Below, one piece after another: positions 1-13,289 of a DNA stretch of 64,000 nt; position 1 is the first letter of the stretch, and each line of letters opens with the position of its first letter. The DNA is from Seriola aureovittata. Taxonomy: Eukaryota; Chordata; Actinopteri; Carangiformes; Carangidae. The notes beneath the pieces are model-generated. The model saw only the letters and a list, made by a program, of their open reading frames with translations, ran no database searches and was not told the DNA's origin. The position numbers and the translations under genes were made by a program. The DNA lies in the NCBI RefSeq assembly GCF_021018895.1, contig NC_079365.1, positions 4,047,501 to 4,111,500 of the forward strand, read 5' to 3'.

Positions 1-1240
1 ATCTACCTGCTCACTCTCTTTCATGGTCATGGGGGCTGGATCCTTTCTAAGCATGCATTTGACAGGCAGCCAGTCGTATCACAGGGCTGATAGACAATCC
101 AACACATTTGTTTATTTTCATAATGGCTACAAATCTGAAAATCTCCTGGGCTTTAAACTGTAGATGTTTGAGTTAATCTCCTCTGTGAGTCATTCCGCAA
201 CAAAGACAACGAAGAATCTAAGTTCTCGTATAAATAATCTGCAGCAAACAGAGTGATGTAGAAAATCAAGTTTGTTATCGATTAAACTTTTGAAGCTCTT
301 TACTCACTTTTGAAAGTCTGAAAGTTGGATAATCCGGATGATGGTTTGCAAAATAAAGCTCAAACAATACTCACACATCATGAACATTGGGCTCCACGTT
401 CCTTCACTTAGGTTTATTTGAACTCAATTGTGACACACTGACCTGTTGTCAGAAACACCCTGGATTAATGTGTATTAATCCAGTTAAGAACATAGTCTTG
501 GATTTTGGTATTTTCAAGTTTGTTTTGTTAGTATTTTCCTTTAACCACATTCAGGTCACCTCAGTGTTTCATTTTGTGGTTTATATGTGTATTTCTGTTG
601 TTAGTTGAAAACAGTGTTGTTGCATTTGCTGCTATCATACATGTTCCTGAGCAGTGAAGCAACATCTCTTCCCATGCACTATATTTTCATCCTGTTTTGA
701 AATTCTGCACATGCTTCTTTTCAGCCCTCCACACTCCCACTGATCTACACCTTCACATCTCCATCTCCACCTGCACTTCCCAACGCACCTGCAACACACC
801 TGCCTCTGCCTCCAAACGTAGGCTCTCTGGGGTGCACAGAGTGAGAGCCAGGGCCTGGACCATAATGCCCCTGTTGTTGCCGGTCTTCTGGCTCCAGAGC
901 CTGGGAATAGATTACATGCCTCCATTCCCACTCTGTGACACCATGCTTACCTGCCTGCAAGACAATCTCCTAAGAATGTCCAGGCTCGTCTAAGGAGCTG
1001 TTGTCGTTTGCTGCTTTGTCTCATGCCATTCCCAGACTGCTGCGAGGCCCGAGGCCAGACCTGTGGGAGTATTGGTTTGTTACACAGAAAAGCAGAAATA
1101 CATTTTTCTTTGTTTATGAAGGAATTCTCCTCCTCGGCTTACCCCTCTCCCTCCTCCTTTTTTCTTTTAAAATGGTAAAGCAATGTGTGAGAGTGATCCG
1201 GCAGGAATGGAGAGCTGAAAGAGAGGAGGGGAACCAAATA
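1..1240. other. Intergenic, no gene seen
   Basis: No exon, RNA gene or clear repeat was recognised. The open frames on both strands at about 635-993 and 1001-1243 have no recognisable domain and no convincing splice context. I treat them as chance frames. Confidence 0.6.
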
Positions 1241-1249
1241 TGATGGACG

Positions 1250-1392
1250 TTAAAATCTACTGAGAGCGCCGAGAGGTGGAAGAGAAGAAGAAGGGAGGAG
1301 AGCGAGGAGGAGAGGAGATGTGAGAAAAGGTGAACAGAGGAGGGGAGGGGGGTCTAGGATGAGAGGGAGGGATGAAAAGATGGAGAGGGTAG
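1250..1392. repeat. Purine-rich (GGA/GAA) low-complexity tract
   Basis: The plus strand is almost only A and G over about 140 bases, with irregular GAGG, GAAG and GGAG units. Such mirror-like purine runs are common in fish intergenic DNA. No gene is attached to it. Confidence 0.7.
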
Positions 1393-1904
1393 ATTTTGTC
1401 TCCACATCAGGGTGCTGTCAGGTTTATAAATAACAGTAATCAATGGCTCAGCTGGCTCTGTCCTCTGCACTAATTGCTTTAAGATCTTAAAAACCAGCTC
1501 CACCAGGACAGCATGGTTATAGAGCTGCCCCTGTGCTTTCGTCTCATCCACTGCTTTCATATGCGGAACAACATGTTGTTGGACACAGTGGTAATGTTGG
1601 TTTTATTTGCTGCACATTGGTGATGTGGTGTTGTGCGTAGGTCAGAGGTCAGGATGTAGCAACACAACAGACCCGTGGGAAACTAAAATGTGTTTTTTTT
1701 TTTTTTTTTAATTATATCCAATCTGAAAGGAAAGATCGTTACATCTGGTCCAAAAAGACCTGAATGTAATCAGACCTGATCTGTTCCTGACTGGTTGCAG
1801 CATAATGTTTTCCCAAGGAGTGAATGTCTAATCACAGATTAGCAACCATACAATGAAGATGTTTGCATGGGGGTCTAATAAGAGTGATACTCAGTATCTG
1901 AAGA

Positions 1905-2035
1905 AGCAGAGGTGGGGACTTAAGTCACATAACTTGACCTAAGTCAGACTCATGTCACAAATTTGAGGACTTGAGACTTGCTTAACCAACACTGATAAAA
2001 GGCTAGACTTTGACTTGGTTTCATGACTTGACTTT
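1905..2035. repeat. Dispersed teleost repeat of the 'gtgggacttaagtca' type
   Basis: It opens with AGAGGTGGGGACTTAAGTCA and continues with repeated 'acttga' and 'gacttg' words. The same vocabulary (AAGTC, GACTTG, CAAGTC) returns near 13.03-13.14 kb and 56.14-56.22 kb. Family membership is recalled from teleost genomes and was not searched. Confidence 0.5.
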
Positions 2036-3890
2036 ACTAAATATTTGCATTTTTCTATATATTGAGAAGTGACATTTTGTTTTTGAAACATGATTTGGTG
2101 ATTTCTAATGCAATTCCCCTCAAACCTGGCAACCTACGAGGCAGACCAGCAGAGACCGACACACAAGGCAGCTGTTATGGGGAGAGGCTAAGTCCAAAAA
2201 TACATAAATGTAGAGTGCAGGAGGAAAGAGAACAGAGCACAGTGCAGGTTCCACATAGTGATGTATAGTAATAGTAATAACTGGAATGTCAAGGTCAAAA
2301 CTATCTCACACAGTAAAGAAAGTGATAAATCGGTTCAGAACTTTTTGGGTAATCCTGTTGAAAAATGAACAGACACAGGTGAAACATAATCTCCTCAGTG
2401 CAGGTAACAATAATAATAATTGTAGCAGTGGGTGACTGCAAGATGTTATAGCAGTAAGATTTATAGGTGTAAGCAGCTGCAACAGTTTTTGTTAATGTTG
2501 AAAGTAAAACTAAACTTTTCATGACCTCTGTCTTTTAACTTATTTAAATGTGGAAACTGAAAAAGATCATCAGAATTTCACAGCTCAAAACTGGATTAAA
2601 CAGCGTGTTTATCTGCTGTTATGTTAGCATGGCCCGCTATCTTACAATTGTAAACATACAGTAGTAAACCAAGGGGAAGTTAGCATATCATTAGCTGGCT
2701 TAACTACACTGTTACATGCAGTTACAGGTTTGGAAAAGTCTTGCTCAGCACTGACAAACATTCATTGTGTCAGCATTTATGATGACATCAGCAGCTCTCC
2801 ATTAGTGACTGTCCTGTGGTGTATTGGACTTTTCATCAAACTCAGGAAAAACTAAAATATATTGTTTGAAAAACAAAAATAAAGTATAAATGTAACCTGC
2901 TGTTTGTCCAACTTATTATATATTTCAATTGTAAATATCTAAATGTTGTTTGAAAGGAAGTAACCAATGATTTTTAATACAAGAACAATGATGCTCCTCT
3001 ACAGATCATCATCTTGTTAGGATGCTAACTTTGTTTTGCATCATTACACGGCACAGAGTTAGCACAAAGCCATAAAATGCATATTTAATTATGTATGGAA
3101 TGAATGTGAGGTGGGAAGCTAGCTACAGCTGAATAGCAGCAGCAACAACTGTTATCATTGTAAACTGACAGGCATAGCAACAGTAACTAAGGTAGGGCAT
3201 GGTTTAGTGAATGGTCAGTTAATGAGTAGCCACAAAAGAACGATGCATGCCATTTTCCTCACCTCTGGCATTGGGGGCAAGACTAATGTAAATTCAAATC
3301 ATATGGAGGCAGGCCTGCACATCTTTTTTGCAGTACAATTTGAATATAATGGTGGATTTTTTTCCCCTTCAGCTGTGTGTGGTTCAGTCTCTTCACACTA
3401 TTGTTAATAATAAATCAGCAGCGTCAGTGATACACCTCCCATCAGGACTCTGGAGCCCTTGTTTCTCACACTTTTTAAGCCGTTCTGGATAAGACGGTGG
3501 GCTAAATGCCTAAGATGTAAATCTAGGAAGGGCTTGCTCATTAGGTGATATCTAGATGTCCGCACAACTCCATGACACAAAGATTTTGGTCCAACGCTTT
3601 CCCCAAAAACCTTCCAAGAAAGCCTAGTGTGAACTCAGCAGTTTTAATTCATCTTCACACATACCTCCCAGCAGCATTTGGGCCAGGGACTTGTCCTATA
3701 TTCCAGCTCTGCCTGGCAGGTATCCACTGTCTTTGGGCTAACAAGCACAACTCTGCCCATGAACAGAACGGAAGAGCCAAGTTTGCTGCAACCCATAAAT
3801 TCTGGTGGATTTAGTTTTGAGCCTGATCTCTTTTTCTAAAACTCGTCTGTTTCTACTTCATTTAATACTCTTGAAACCTGCTAAAACACA
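2036..3890. other. Intergenic, no gene seen
   Basis: AT-rich sequence with short frames only. Those at 2062-2268, 3207-3407 and 3545-3814 show no domain, coding bias or splice-site structure. No RNA gene was recognised. Confidence 0.6.
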
Positions 3891-3949
3891 AGTGTGTTAG
3901 TGCTTTGAATGAAAGGATGTGGTGCGTTCCCTTGACAAAAGGCCAATGG

Positions 3950-4145
3950 GGTCTTACATTGTGTTTTGGATTACTGCTGAAAATAAGATCTGCAATACAT
4001 AAAAGTTTATGACATTTTGTTCAGCACCACTTTTTTGTTTTTTGAAGCCTAAATACAATTGTTAGAAGTAAAAAGCTTGTTAGATTACAAATGAACTACA
4101 CCACAGTCACCACCACTAGACTTCAACTTGTAGTTTGATTTAGCT
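3950..4145 (+). repeat. Dispersed repeat, copy related to 22.77-23.01 kb
   Basis: It shares an ordered set of blocks with the copy at about 22775-23000: 'ggattactgc', 'aaaagtttatga', 'tttttgaagcctaaat', 'agtaaaaagct', 'ccacagtca' and 'caccaccactaga'. The order and spacing are the same and the divergence is moderate. Two independent copies in one window show that it is repetitive. The source element is not identified. Confidence 0.75.
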
Positions 4146-6365
4146 CTTACCTCTTCTACAAAAACCTTTCCTCTTAAAGTTTGTTGTAGTTTACAAAAGT
4201 GTCTATGGTATAAACACAACGATGCTGTGAAGGTGGACCGGTGAGTAGGTTGGTTTTCTTGTTCGGTGTGATGACCTTTAAAGCTGCAATGCCAAATCTG
4301 GCCAGAATTTTAGTTTAAAATGTTCGAAAAACAAACTAACACCATCAGTAGTATGTGAAGGAGCCACAGTGATGATGATGATTTAGAGCCTGGGGAAAAC
4401 AGCAACATGATTAACTGGACAGGAGCGAAGAGGTGAAATGCTGCCGACTACCTCTGTTGTCTCATTTAGCCATTTAGACATAAAAGAATAAATAAATCAG
4501 GACTGAGTTTTGAGCTGGTTTTAACCGCAGACTTTATTTCAGCCATCTAAACAAGAACCCATTCAAAAAACCCATAGACTTCTGGACAAGGGAACCAGAA
4601 GTGCTAAAATGCAACTAATTTTCAGGTGTCAGGTTCATTCCTGCGGCACTATTGACTCAATAAAAAAGTGTTACTACTAGTACAAGCAGGAATAACATTA
4701 GCATTAGTATCAGTAGGATAACTTATGATAGTACTATCCCTAATAACATGACACTAGCATTGTTTGTGGCAGCAGCAGCCTCAGAGTAGTGGATGCTGCA
4801 GCTGTTTTTTCCATATGGAAAGATTCAAATTTTAAATTAATTTCTTAGAAATGATGATTTGATGTCAGTGCTAACTACTGTAGTAGACCCACCCACATAC
4901 ACATACCCACACGCTCTATCCGCCATTGTTATTGAGAGGATAGCAACCATACATGTAAATCTGAGTTCTGACATATGTAGTTTACTTTGTATAATTAGAA
5001 ACACTACAGTTACACATCAGTTATCCGTGAATGCACCAGAATCTGAAGTTGAGAGCTTTACAAAACTTAACGTCTAAATTCCAGCCAACAGACTTTCAAG
5101 CTCAGTGATTGGATGTCTCTTACTGCAATGCTCAGAGCTGACCTTTCTCCTGTACACACTCTTGTATTTTAGACTTTTCATAAATTTTATACAATGCTGT
5201 TGCCCATTGTTTGTTTCAGGCAGGAGAGTTTATCCAAGCCTGAATACCTCCAGCTACTATTTGCTTCACAAAGTCTATGTAAAAATAGACTGGGAACCGT
5301 GGCTGCATGTTATAACCTCTCTCCCTACACTACTCTAATAGCAGCACTCATAATAGTGGTAGTAGTTTGTCAAGCTTGGGGACGTTTCACAATTTCAATA
5401 TTTTCTTTCTTGCAAAATTCAGAAACTTAAAGACTTTAAGTATAATAATAAAAGATCTGCACCAAGGTTATCATCAGTATTTTAGTTATCACATACACTT
5501 ATAATGATAGTACCAGATGATCTCGAATTCTTCTACTGCTTCTGTTTGGGTTGGCAAGCTAACATTAGCTACGTGGCAGAATGAATAAAGTATCCTCTGT
5601 TGAGTCAATAGTTATGGTTTAACCTCTCTAACCAAACACATCTCATTAACAAACACAAACCAGGGTGCAGTGTAGATTCCTCTCATTCTGGTGACCATAG
5701 TCTGACTTAGATGTAGGCTGTGGGTATAAAACCTACCATTGGGCACCTATTCCAGGCGCTATTCTCCTCCCATTCCATTTCCTCTGTTTGTTACCATTTT
5801 CAAAACAACCTCAGAGCTGCAACCTACTCGCTGAAAATGGTAAGTTTTGATGAAGATTTGGATCGTGCAATCACACCATTGACACACGTGTTTGCTGTTT
5901 TAATGACAGTGCTGACCTCTCCATGTATAAATGTTCCATCAAAACAAGTTTCTCTCCAACACTACTTTGCATGGGCACTGTCGCTGCATCCTGGGCTTGT
6001 CACTGTCCAAGACGATTGTGATTGGTTTGAAGAAATGTAAATAAGCCAATAGCAGAATGATAATCGTGCAGCCAGGCCGACCCTCACACCAGGACCGTTA
6101 ACTGCACGTTCATGCATGCACACATGTATACACTTATTCATGCACCATAGGCATTTTCATTAGTATAGGAGACAATTATTTCAGTTCTGAGCACACCTAC
6201 AGAGCACACCTTTCAACCCTTCAATCTTCATTGCCTGGTACTTTACAAAGGAAGGAGGAAACCTCCTGGAGCTCTTCAGAAAAGACTAATTGTTTCTTCA
6301 GTATGAATGCTGACCACTAGCCTACTGACAGGTTCTGTCAGAAAGAGAGAAAGTGTCATACTCAA
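4146..6365. other. Intergenic, no gene seen
   Basis: No gene was recognised. Short frames at 4859-5077, 5105-5430 and 5720-6040 lack domains and exon-like boundaries. Confidence 0.6.
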
Positions 6366-6369
6366 GTGA

Positions 6370-6865
6370 CAATGTCCATGGCTGAAAAATGAAGCCAACA
6401 CAAAAGTGCCAAAAACTGGCTCCAAAGTGAATCAATCCCCATAGAGTCTCATGTTAAAATGTCCAACTTTACAGCAGGATTAAACATGTTTACAGCCTGG
6501 TACAAAAAACAGTTTTGGTCTCAATAGCTAATTTCCTCCTTCATGACACCTGTACAGGGTTAAATGTTTAACTCACCTGTTTACATTTTATCAAGACTAA
6601 AAGTTCTGCATAATTGAGGGCGTGGCCACTTGGATTGACAGGTGAGTGAGTGTATGCGTCCAACAAACCAGCATGCACTGAAGTCCCTGCTCCACACACG
6701 CCACACCTCTTTGCCATGTTTGGACAAACTGGGAGTTAGGGGCAGAGTCAGGCACTGCCAAGGTGACGACAGCGGAGCAGCTCACTCTAAGCTTCGAAAC
6801 CACCCTTCAGAAACATATGGGTGACGTCACGGAGGCTACGACCATCTTTATTTACAGTCTACGGT
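6370..6865 (+). mobile_element. Non-autonomous teleost DNA element (about 0.5 kb)
   Basis: The left part reads 'ccatggctgaaaaatgaag' and 'aagtgccaaaaactggc'. The middle has 'gcctggtacaaaaaacag'. The right end has 'catctttatttacagtcta', the usual terminus of a repeat very common in percomorph genomes. A second copy of the left part lies near 22590-22690, and a copy of the right terminus lies near 23840-23862. No transposase frame is present. The family is recalled, not searched, and the exact ends are uncertain. Confidence 0.65.
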
Positions 6866-8140
6866 CAGAGTCTATGATGCTTGCCTATGACTCATAGGCT
6901 AGCAACAGCCTTGACAACAAAACACTGATTGGCTGACACACATACAGACAAGGTTAGGTAATTATGAGTGGGGCACAACATAGTGAACATCTATGTAAGC
7001 GCTGAAAAAAAGGATATTATTATAATTATTACTTTAATTGTGGTGAAATTAATTATTAATTGCTGAAAACCGGGACACTTTAATGTTTTACAAATATTTG
7101 TCAGGACTCAGGAGACCCAGGTTGAAAAAGGGACAATCCCGGATAAGCTGGGATGTCTGGTCACCATATCTCTCATACATGTGACTCTAAGATTCACAGT
7201 GAGAGCCAGCTAACCACCTGAAGCCATGACAGTCCTGTAAAATACAACAGAGTGACTATCCATGTAACAGTTTGTGCTGCTTTTGACTCAAACAGCTCAT
7301 GTAGCTATCCCCTGAAAATAAACTTTTATATGCAAAAACAAAAATTGGAATAAATCAATTAATTTGATAATATCCCTCAGAATTAATTGGTTGCAGTATA
7401 AGTCACCCTAGTATTAGCAGCGCCTAGCAACAGTATACAAAGTGGAACTAGCAGCACAAGGCATCCCCATCCCATTTCACAAAAACAAATTGCAGTCAGT
7501 GACACAAAGACTGTGAGTATGGTGTTTGTTTTGATTAGTGAGACCTGTCACATACATAAAGAGGTGATTTCATGCAGGAAATCACAGTTTGCATGGTGCA
7601 AATTTGGTGAAATGGGTCCCAGGAAGGAAAATTCTGGAGATGAATCAAATACCAAAAGACAACACAGTTGTTTATCATGCAATGGGTAAGAATTTTACAG
7701 CTCTGAAAAGTTATGACAGGAGCAATCATTTTGTCCACAACAGCAACAGTCATTAAATTCAGTATTTTCTTTCTTTCTTTATGCTTTTTTCTTCTTTTTG
7801 ACAAGATGAACGAGCTGTCAGTATCAGAAGTTTCTGTGACCACGACCCAAGTTTTGCTCTAAAAGAAAGGAGCTTCTTGTCTGAAATCCTCTCTAAACAA
7901 CACAACAGAGTGTTGATATCCCTCTGAACTCAATGCAGTGCATGAGTGGCAATTGATTTTTCAGTTATGTGAAGGTGAGCACTTACTTCCACAGTAGGCG
8001 CCCAACAGTGCCATGGCTGTTTTGCTACTGATCTGTCCTGCTGTCATGGATCAAATCAAAATAAAACAGAACTAAGCCTATGGGACATCCTATGGGGCTT
8101 AGTGGGCTAAGCAACATCTCATGTCTCCGCTGTCTTCTGT
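6866..8140. other. Intergenic, no gene seen
   Basis: AT-rich DNA without a recognised gene. The frame at 7535-7843 (minus) is not supported by any domain or splice signal. Confidence 0.55.
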
Positions 8141-8275
8141 TCCTTTTCTTTATTTTATTTTCCTCACTCGTATTGTTCTTCCTCTTATTTCCCCACCCTC
8201 TTGACCTTTCCTAACCCTCCTTCCCTCTGCTCTCTCAGCCCATTTCTCTCTTCTCCCATCTCTGGTGTCTCAAAG
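8125..8275. repeat. Pyrimidine-rich low-complexity tract
   Basis: C and T dominate for about 150 bases on the plus strand (cttcctctt, cctttcc, ccctctgctctctc). No gene is associated. Confidence 0.6.
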
Positions 8276-8553
8276 GCAAAGTCCAGAGAAACCAGTTTCT
8301 TTTTCCAGAGCCCCTGGCAAAACTTTGTCACTCCAAGTGCTAAACTATGAAAGTCATTTGAATATAATTTAAAAGAAATTAGCATACTTGCGCTGAAATC
8401 ATTTTGAATTGCAACCTTTGTTCCTGCTACTTCCTCTATCTGTCTTTATGGTGTCAAACTGAGGACAGATGGAATAAAAACCGATTTTCTCTAATGTATG
8501 AGACCATCCAAGAACTGTACACGGCCTGGATCCATGTTGTGGTGGCAGGTTTC

Positions 8554-8556
<3 letters not shown>

Positions 8557-8588
<32 letters not shown>
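8557..8588. repeat. (CA)n microsatellite
   Basis: An uninterrupted AC/CA dinucleotide run. Overlapping open frames on both strands are read through the repeat and are not genes. Confidence 0.97.
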
Positions 8589-8590
<2 letters not shown>

Positions 8591-8787
8591 CTCATAGCCT
8601 CCTGCGTTGTAAGTAGTTTGACCAAATCACATACTGTAATGCTGGTAAGAAATGATGCTTTGGATTTGCTGCAATGAGAACTCAGTCATGCATGAGTGTT
8701 CTCAGTGCCTGTTTAACAACTGAAGTGCTGTCTATCTCCAACAAGGCTTGCCAGTTTGGCTCATTCAGGGGTGTGTTTCGCGTGGAC

Positions 8788-8790
<3 letters not shown>

Positions 8791-8829
<39 letters not shown>
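8791..8829. repeat. (GT)n microsatellite
   Basis: An uninterrupted TG run about 200 bases after the (CA)n run at 8557. The pair is in opposite orientation and could fold back. Confidence 0.97.
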
Positions 8830-8830
<1 letters not shown>

Positions 8831-9083
8831 CATGCTGGCATAGCACTAAAATGAAGTGAAACCAACTGTGAAGAGATGACTGGGTATGCCAGGTAAGTGT
8901 GTTTGAGTTTGTGTGTGTGGCTAGCCGATGGTTTGACAAGATGCATGTTAACCTAAAAGTGTTGCTGAGCAACTTTTCTTCTATGCGGCAAATCCTTGTT
9001 TCTCATTGCTGATATGATACAAAGAGGCCTACATGGATTTTTATCATAAGACACCAGTCAAACTGATTAAGCATGTCAAAATT

Positions 9084-9603
9084 TAAAGGTCCCATATTTG
9101 ACAGTTCTGTGTTTTATTTGAAGTGTTGATCCATAAGAAGATATATATGTGGTTTTAAGAACCAAAAACCATCTCAATGTAGTTTTACATCTCCTCTCTC
9201 AGGCTTCTCTCTGGAGCTCTAGTAACAACAGGTCAGTGAGCCAATCAGAAGAGAGGAGGCTCTGAGCATCTCTTGTGATTGGCTGACTTTTCTGAGTGAT
9301 CAAATAAAAATAAAGCAGATTTCAGGTAAACACTCAGAGAAACCAAATCCTGCAAGGTTGGTTGGTGGGTCAAGGTGGGTGGGGCTTGGGGTATGGCTAA
9401 GAGTGGTGGCTGCTTTGTTGTGACATCTCAAAGTTCCAGAAGTCCTGACGGCTGGTATTAAGACTCAGTTTCTGAATACAGGCTGTGTGCATTTCTCTGT
9501 GGACTGAGCGCTCTGATACTTTCAGTATTAATATAGAACCTAGACCTGCTTTATAATCAAACTACACATGGACATCTGCCTTTATACTATATGTGACCTT
9601 TAA
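9084..9603. mobile_element. Non-autonomous terminal-inverted-repeat element
   Basis: The left end TTTAAAGGTCCCATAT mirrors the right end ATATGTGACCTTTAAA with about two mismatches, and the ends are 520 bases apart. The interior has no transposase frame. A related terminus ('gtgggaccttta') occurs at about 36.72 kb. This looks like a MITE. The TTAA/TTTAA flanks would suit a piggyBac-like origin, but that is inference. Confidence 0.7.
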
Positions 9604-11325
9604 ATTTCATCTGACATCCACTGCTAATGTGACAGAGGTTCGGCACTGACCATAGCCACATAAAAAACTTTCTAAAAAATGTTTAGTATTGTTGAAAATT
9701 TGTCAACAATTAATTAATTTCTTCTGCAAGAGCAAAAACATTGAAAAAACACAGGTGTGATCCTTAAAGGAACAGCCAAGGACAAGGATTCAATTAGTCT
9801 GAGAAAATATTACATATAGACAACATCACTAGACAAGCCAGTCACACAATGCCGTATAAATAAAAACACAGGTATGCGGATGCTTTAAATGCCACTGATT
9901 GACACCTCTTCACATGAGGTGAGTGTGATAGCTATTTTGAGAGATGGATTGAAGGGCTCTGTGTTTAAATGGTATGCAATTGTTTAAGGGTAGTGGCACC
10001 AGCATGAACATGGTGTGGTGTGGTTTGTTGGACAATCAGCTATCTAAACAAATTTTCACATATTTATTATACTGCATTATGTCAATTAGATTTCAGTTGA
10101 GGGCATGAATTGGAGAAGGCACATCAAAGCTGCAGGCTTCCTTTGCAATGCAAACATTGTGTATGTTTGGTGTGTACAACTGAGCAAAGGCTTTCATAAA
10201 CACGACAACTGAGAGTTCACATAAGAAGACATAATCCACACACTACAGAACATGATGTTGACCTCCTGGAAGCAAGAAGAGCTTCTTTGTTTCTTGGGTT
10301 TGACTGAACGGGAAAAAAAGTTTTTTAAAAAAAAAAGAAAAATGATGTGAGCAACCACTTAACAAGGACCAAGGATGGGAAAAAGAGGACACACATATAT
10401 GGAGAATACAAATTTTTGGTTGCAAACGTCTGCACATGAATCGGCCTCAACCTGGAGAAGGCCTGGTTTACGGCAGAGTGAGTGGCGTAAAAGATGGTGT
10501 CGTATACATGGAACATATAGATGGAAACATACTCAGGTACTTTCCTCCACAGCAGAACGTAGTTGTGAGTTGACCAGTGATTTTAGAGTAAGTCAGACAG
10601 GACAGCACATAGGCCAACAGCTGTTTAGATCACAGATCTCACCAGTGTCTAATTTGTGTAAACGAATAATCTGAGCTGGTTATTTAGGGAATTTTGAAGT
10701 TAAAATTTGAATTGAAAATGCCTACAGGTGATGTTACAGTTAAACACTGATCCATAAATCAAAATTAGGTGTCAAAACAAAATGGTTTTACTGTTGATTC
10801 TGTTTCCAAGCTGACCAGAGCAATATTCTGGGACAGACACTGATAGAAAAGTAAGATACTGACTATTGAGAAACTGAAATCTCTGATGTTGTCATTCAAA
10901 ATCCACTGCAGTAGTTACCAAAACCAAATAATCCCACAGAATAAAAACTAAAAAACTGTGCTGAAAAAAGAATTGCTGTTGGACTTAGTGAGAGGGATTT
11001 ATTAAAGCCTGCTGTTTATGATCATCCACTGAACCCTTGTGTTAATTAGAGCTCAGTGGGATCATGTACCAGAAAATGAATCCTCAATGAGGAATTACTA
11101 TTGAATGATCTAGGTCCCAAGCCAAGTTCTGTCATATGGGCCTCCTTAGCAGAGTGAATGGGGATTCAGAGGAATTCATATCGATACTGAACTGTGCGGC
11201 CAAATAGCCGATGAACCACGAGCCAAGACAGATTTTGTTGGGATAAAAACAATTATGTGTGAGAAGATTAGAGGAGACAATTAGCGGTGAAATGGTGCTT
11301 TTAGTCAGTGACATTAGCAATAACA
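9604..11325. other. Intergenic, no gene seen
   Basis: No gene, RNA or clear repeat was recognised. The short frames around 10243-10674 overlap each other on both strands and show no domain. Confidence 0.55.
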
Positions 11326-11329
11326 AAGA

Positions 11330-11920
11330 AGTCCTGCGCCTGTTTATTTAGCATAATAAAGGCTGTGTAGAGTGAGCCAAATAATGTGGGCCGGCCAGAC
11401 AAAAGCAGCCCATCAAAACTCATTATAACAAGGAAAGAGGCACATTAGGACTTTATAATGCCTGGTTATGATGTTGAAAGAGAAAAGAGTGGAGCTCTGA
11501 AAGTAAAGTATGCTTTTATTGTTGTAAATTCAAATGTTTACTTCCAATGATATGGTGCAAATGTAAAAGGCCCATTTCGTATTCTACAGAGAGACGCACG
11601 GCACCTGATTCCAGACATTATTATTTATGGCTTTCATCTCCACTATAAATGGCATGATCTGCATGGCACTCGCTCAAAACGCTGCCCGAAAAAAAGTAAT
11701 GCCACCACCTGTAGATAGATACACGAGGTCAGGAGGCTAATGTCAGCTGGAGTTGTACGGTTTGACACAGTAAATCTTGTCAAAGGGGATAAACACTATC
11801 TCTCCGCACACTGACAAGCCCTCTTTGTCTCGGAGAATGTGAAAGCCTCATGAAAACTTTATTATTTATCTTCTCCTCCGCCGCTTGTGCCTAAAATGGA
11901 GAGAAGGAAAAGATTGAGCA
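11330..11920. promoter_or_regulatory. Candidate conserved non-coding element (enhancer-like)
   Basis: This is a complex, repeat-free stretch that differs in texture from its flanks. It carries homeodomain-like ATTA/TTAT words (cattataac, ctttataatg, attattatttatgg), a 'ctataaatggcatgatctgcatgg' type block split by short GC words, and no long frame. It resembles vertebrate developmental enhancers by eye only. No alignment could be run, so the call is an inference. Confidence 0.3.
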
Positions 11921-12186
11921 ACACAGGAAAGGAAGAGGGTTAGGGCCAAACCACTGCAATAAAAGTGATGTATGAGACGTCACCCGGTGATTGGCTCAAT
12001 ACATCACCCTCAAAACACGAGCACGTCCGCACGCGCGTACACACTCGCTCTGCAGTGCGCCGAAGTTCGTGGTAGAGGCCTGTCTGCCTTTAGGCTAATA
12101 GATGCGAGATAAAATAAGAACTTTGCAAATATAGGATGGTGCAGTCCTTTATTGGACTGTATTATCCTCACACACTCACCTGCTCT

Positions 12187-12221
<35 letters not shown>

Positions 12222-12880
12222 CAGCATGGAGATGTTGTTCTGTTCTAAAGCTGGAAGCACGGGAGCATTAAGGTTGAGAATAAGCAGGTGGTGACTAAGT
12301 GGGATAACGGAGATGGCAACTGCTCTGATTGATGTGTCTATTGGTGCTCGCTGATGCTTGATGCTTCCGACGACACTTATGAACCTCTCAAAGAAAGGAG
12401 GCTTGAAACCAGGATGGTGTGCAGCCTCATCACTGTGGAATAACGGATGAATTCTTCCTTTGTTCCTGCTCTCTGTTCACAATGAAATCAGATCTGTCAT
12501 TCAAAAAAGATGCAGTGGATTTGATCCTAGAAGTAAAAATATAACCATATAAATGTAGAAATATTTATGTTTTTAGCATATTTTATTCTTTAATTTCTCA
12601 TATTTGCCTGAAGAAAACTTGTCTTTAGTTGGCAACATCGTTTTTCTTGTTCAGTGATCATGTGCAACATTTCAGTTAGAAGTGATCAGATTCTAAGAGC
12701 ACTAGGGGAAATAAAGCTCTAATCTCAGTGCTGCCTTTCAGCTCTCTCAGAATTAGCACAGGTAACACAATTACAACAGTGAAATTTGGTAATGAATTCA
12801 ATTCTTTTGACTGGAGTTGAAGTGATCAGAGGATTAGTTTACATCAGAGAAGTATATTTTATTTGAGATGCAGATTTGTG
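11921..12880. other. Intergenic, no gene seen
   Basis: No gene was recognised. The segment holds a (CA)n run at 12191-12220, and otherwise nothing that I can name. Confidence 0.55.
12191..12220. repeat. (CA)n microsatellite
   Basis: An uninterrupted AC dinucleotide run of about 30 bases. Confidence 0.96.
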
Positions 12881-12889
12881 CTGATGACC

Positions 12890-13145
12890 AGTAGCGGTGG
12901 TGGAAGAACCTAGATCTCCTCAATGTGAGATATACCCCATTGCATGGAAGTTTCTCCATTCAAAATCTGAAGTAAGAGTTTATCAGCAAAATGTACTTAA
13001 AGTATCACCAGTACAGACGACTTACCTAAGTCTCAAGTTTTAACTTTCAAGTCTCTAGCATGTGCCGAGTTACTGTGGTGAGAATCAGTCAAGTCGAGTC
13101 GTTGCTGAGATCAAACAAGTCATCCAGCAAGTCAAGTAAGACTAC
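12890..13145. repeat. Dispersed repeats: 'acttaagtac' type, then 'aagtc' type
   Basis: The first half has 'ggtggtggaagaacctagat', 'tccattcaaaatctgaagta' and 'cagcaaaatgtacttaaagt', matching words in the copy at 19.32-19.45 kb (tccattcaaaatttactca, cagcaaaatgt). The second half is rich in AAGTC/CAAGT words like 1.91 kb. Both are recalled as common teleost non-autonomous repeats. Confidence 0.55.
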
Positions 13146-13289
13146 ATTCTGATGATCAGCCCCAGTTTCCATATTTACGCCTGTTTACACCTTATAAATC
13201 TGACTGATATTTAACATTTTGTGGCGACGTAGAGTCCAGGTCTATGACTGCAACGACTCACTGCTACAATTATAATAGTCTTATCTGCC

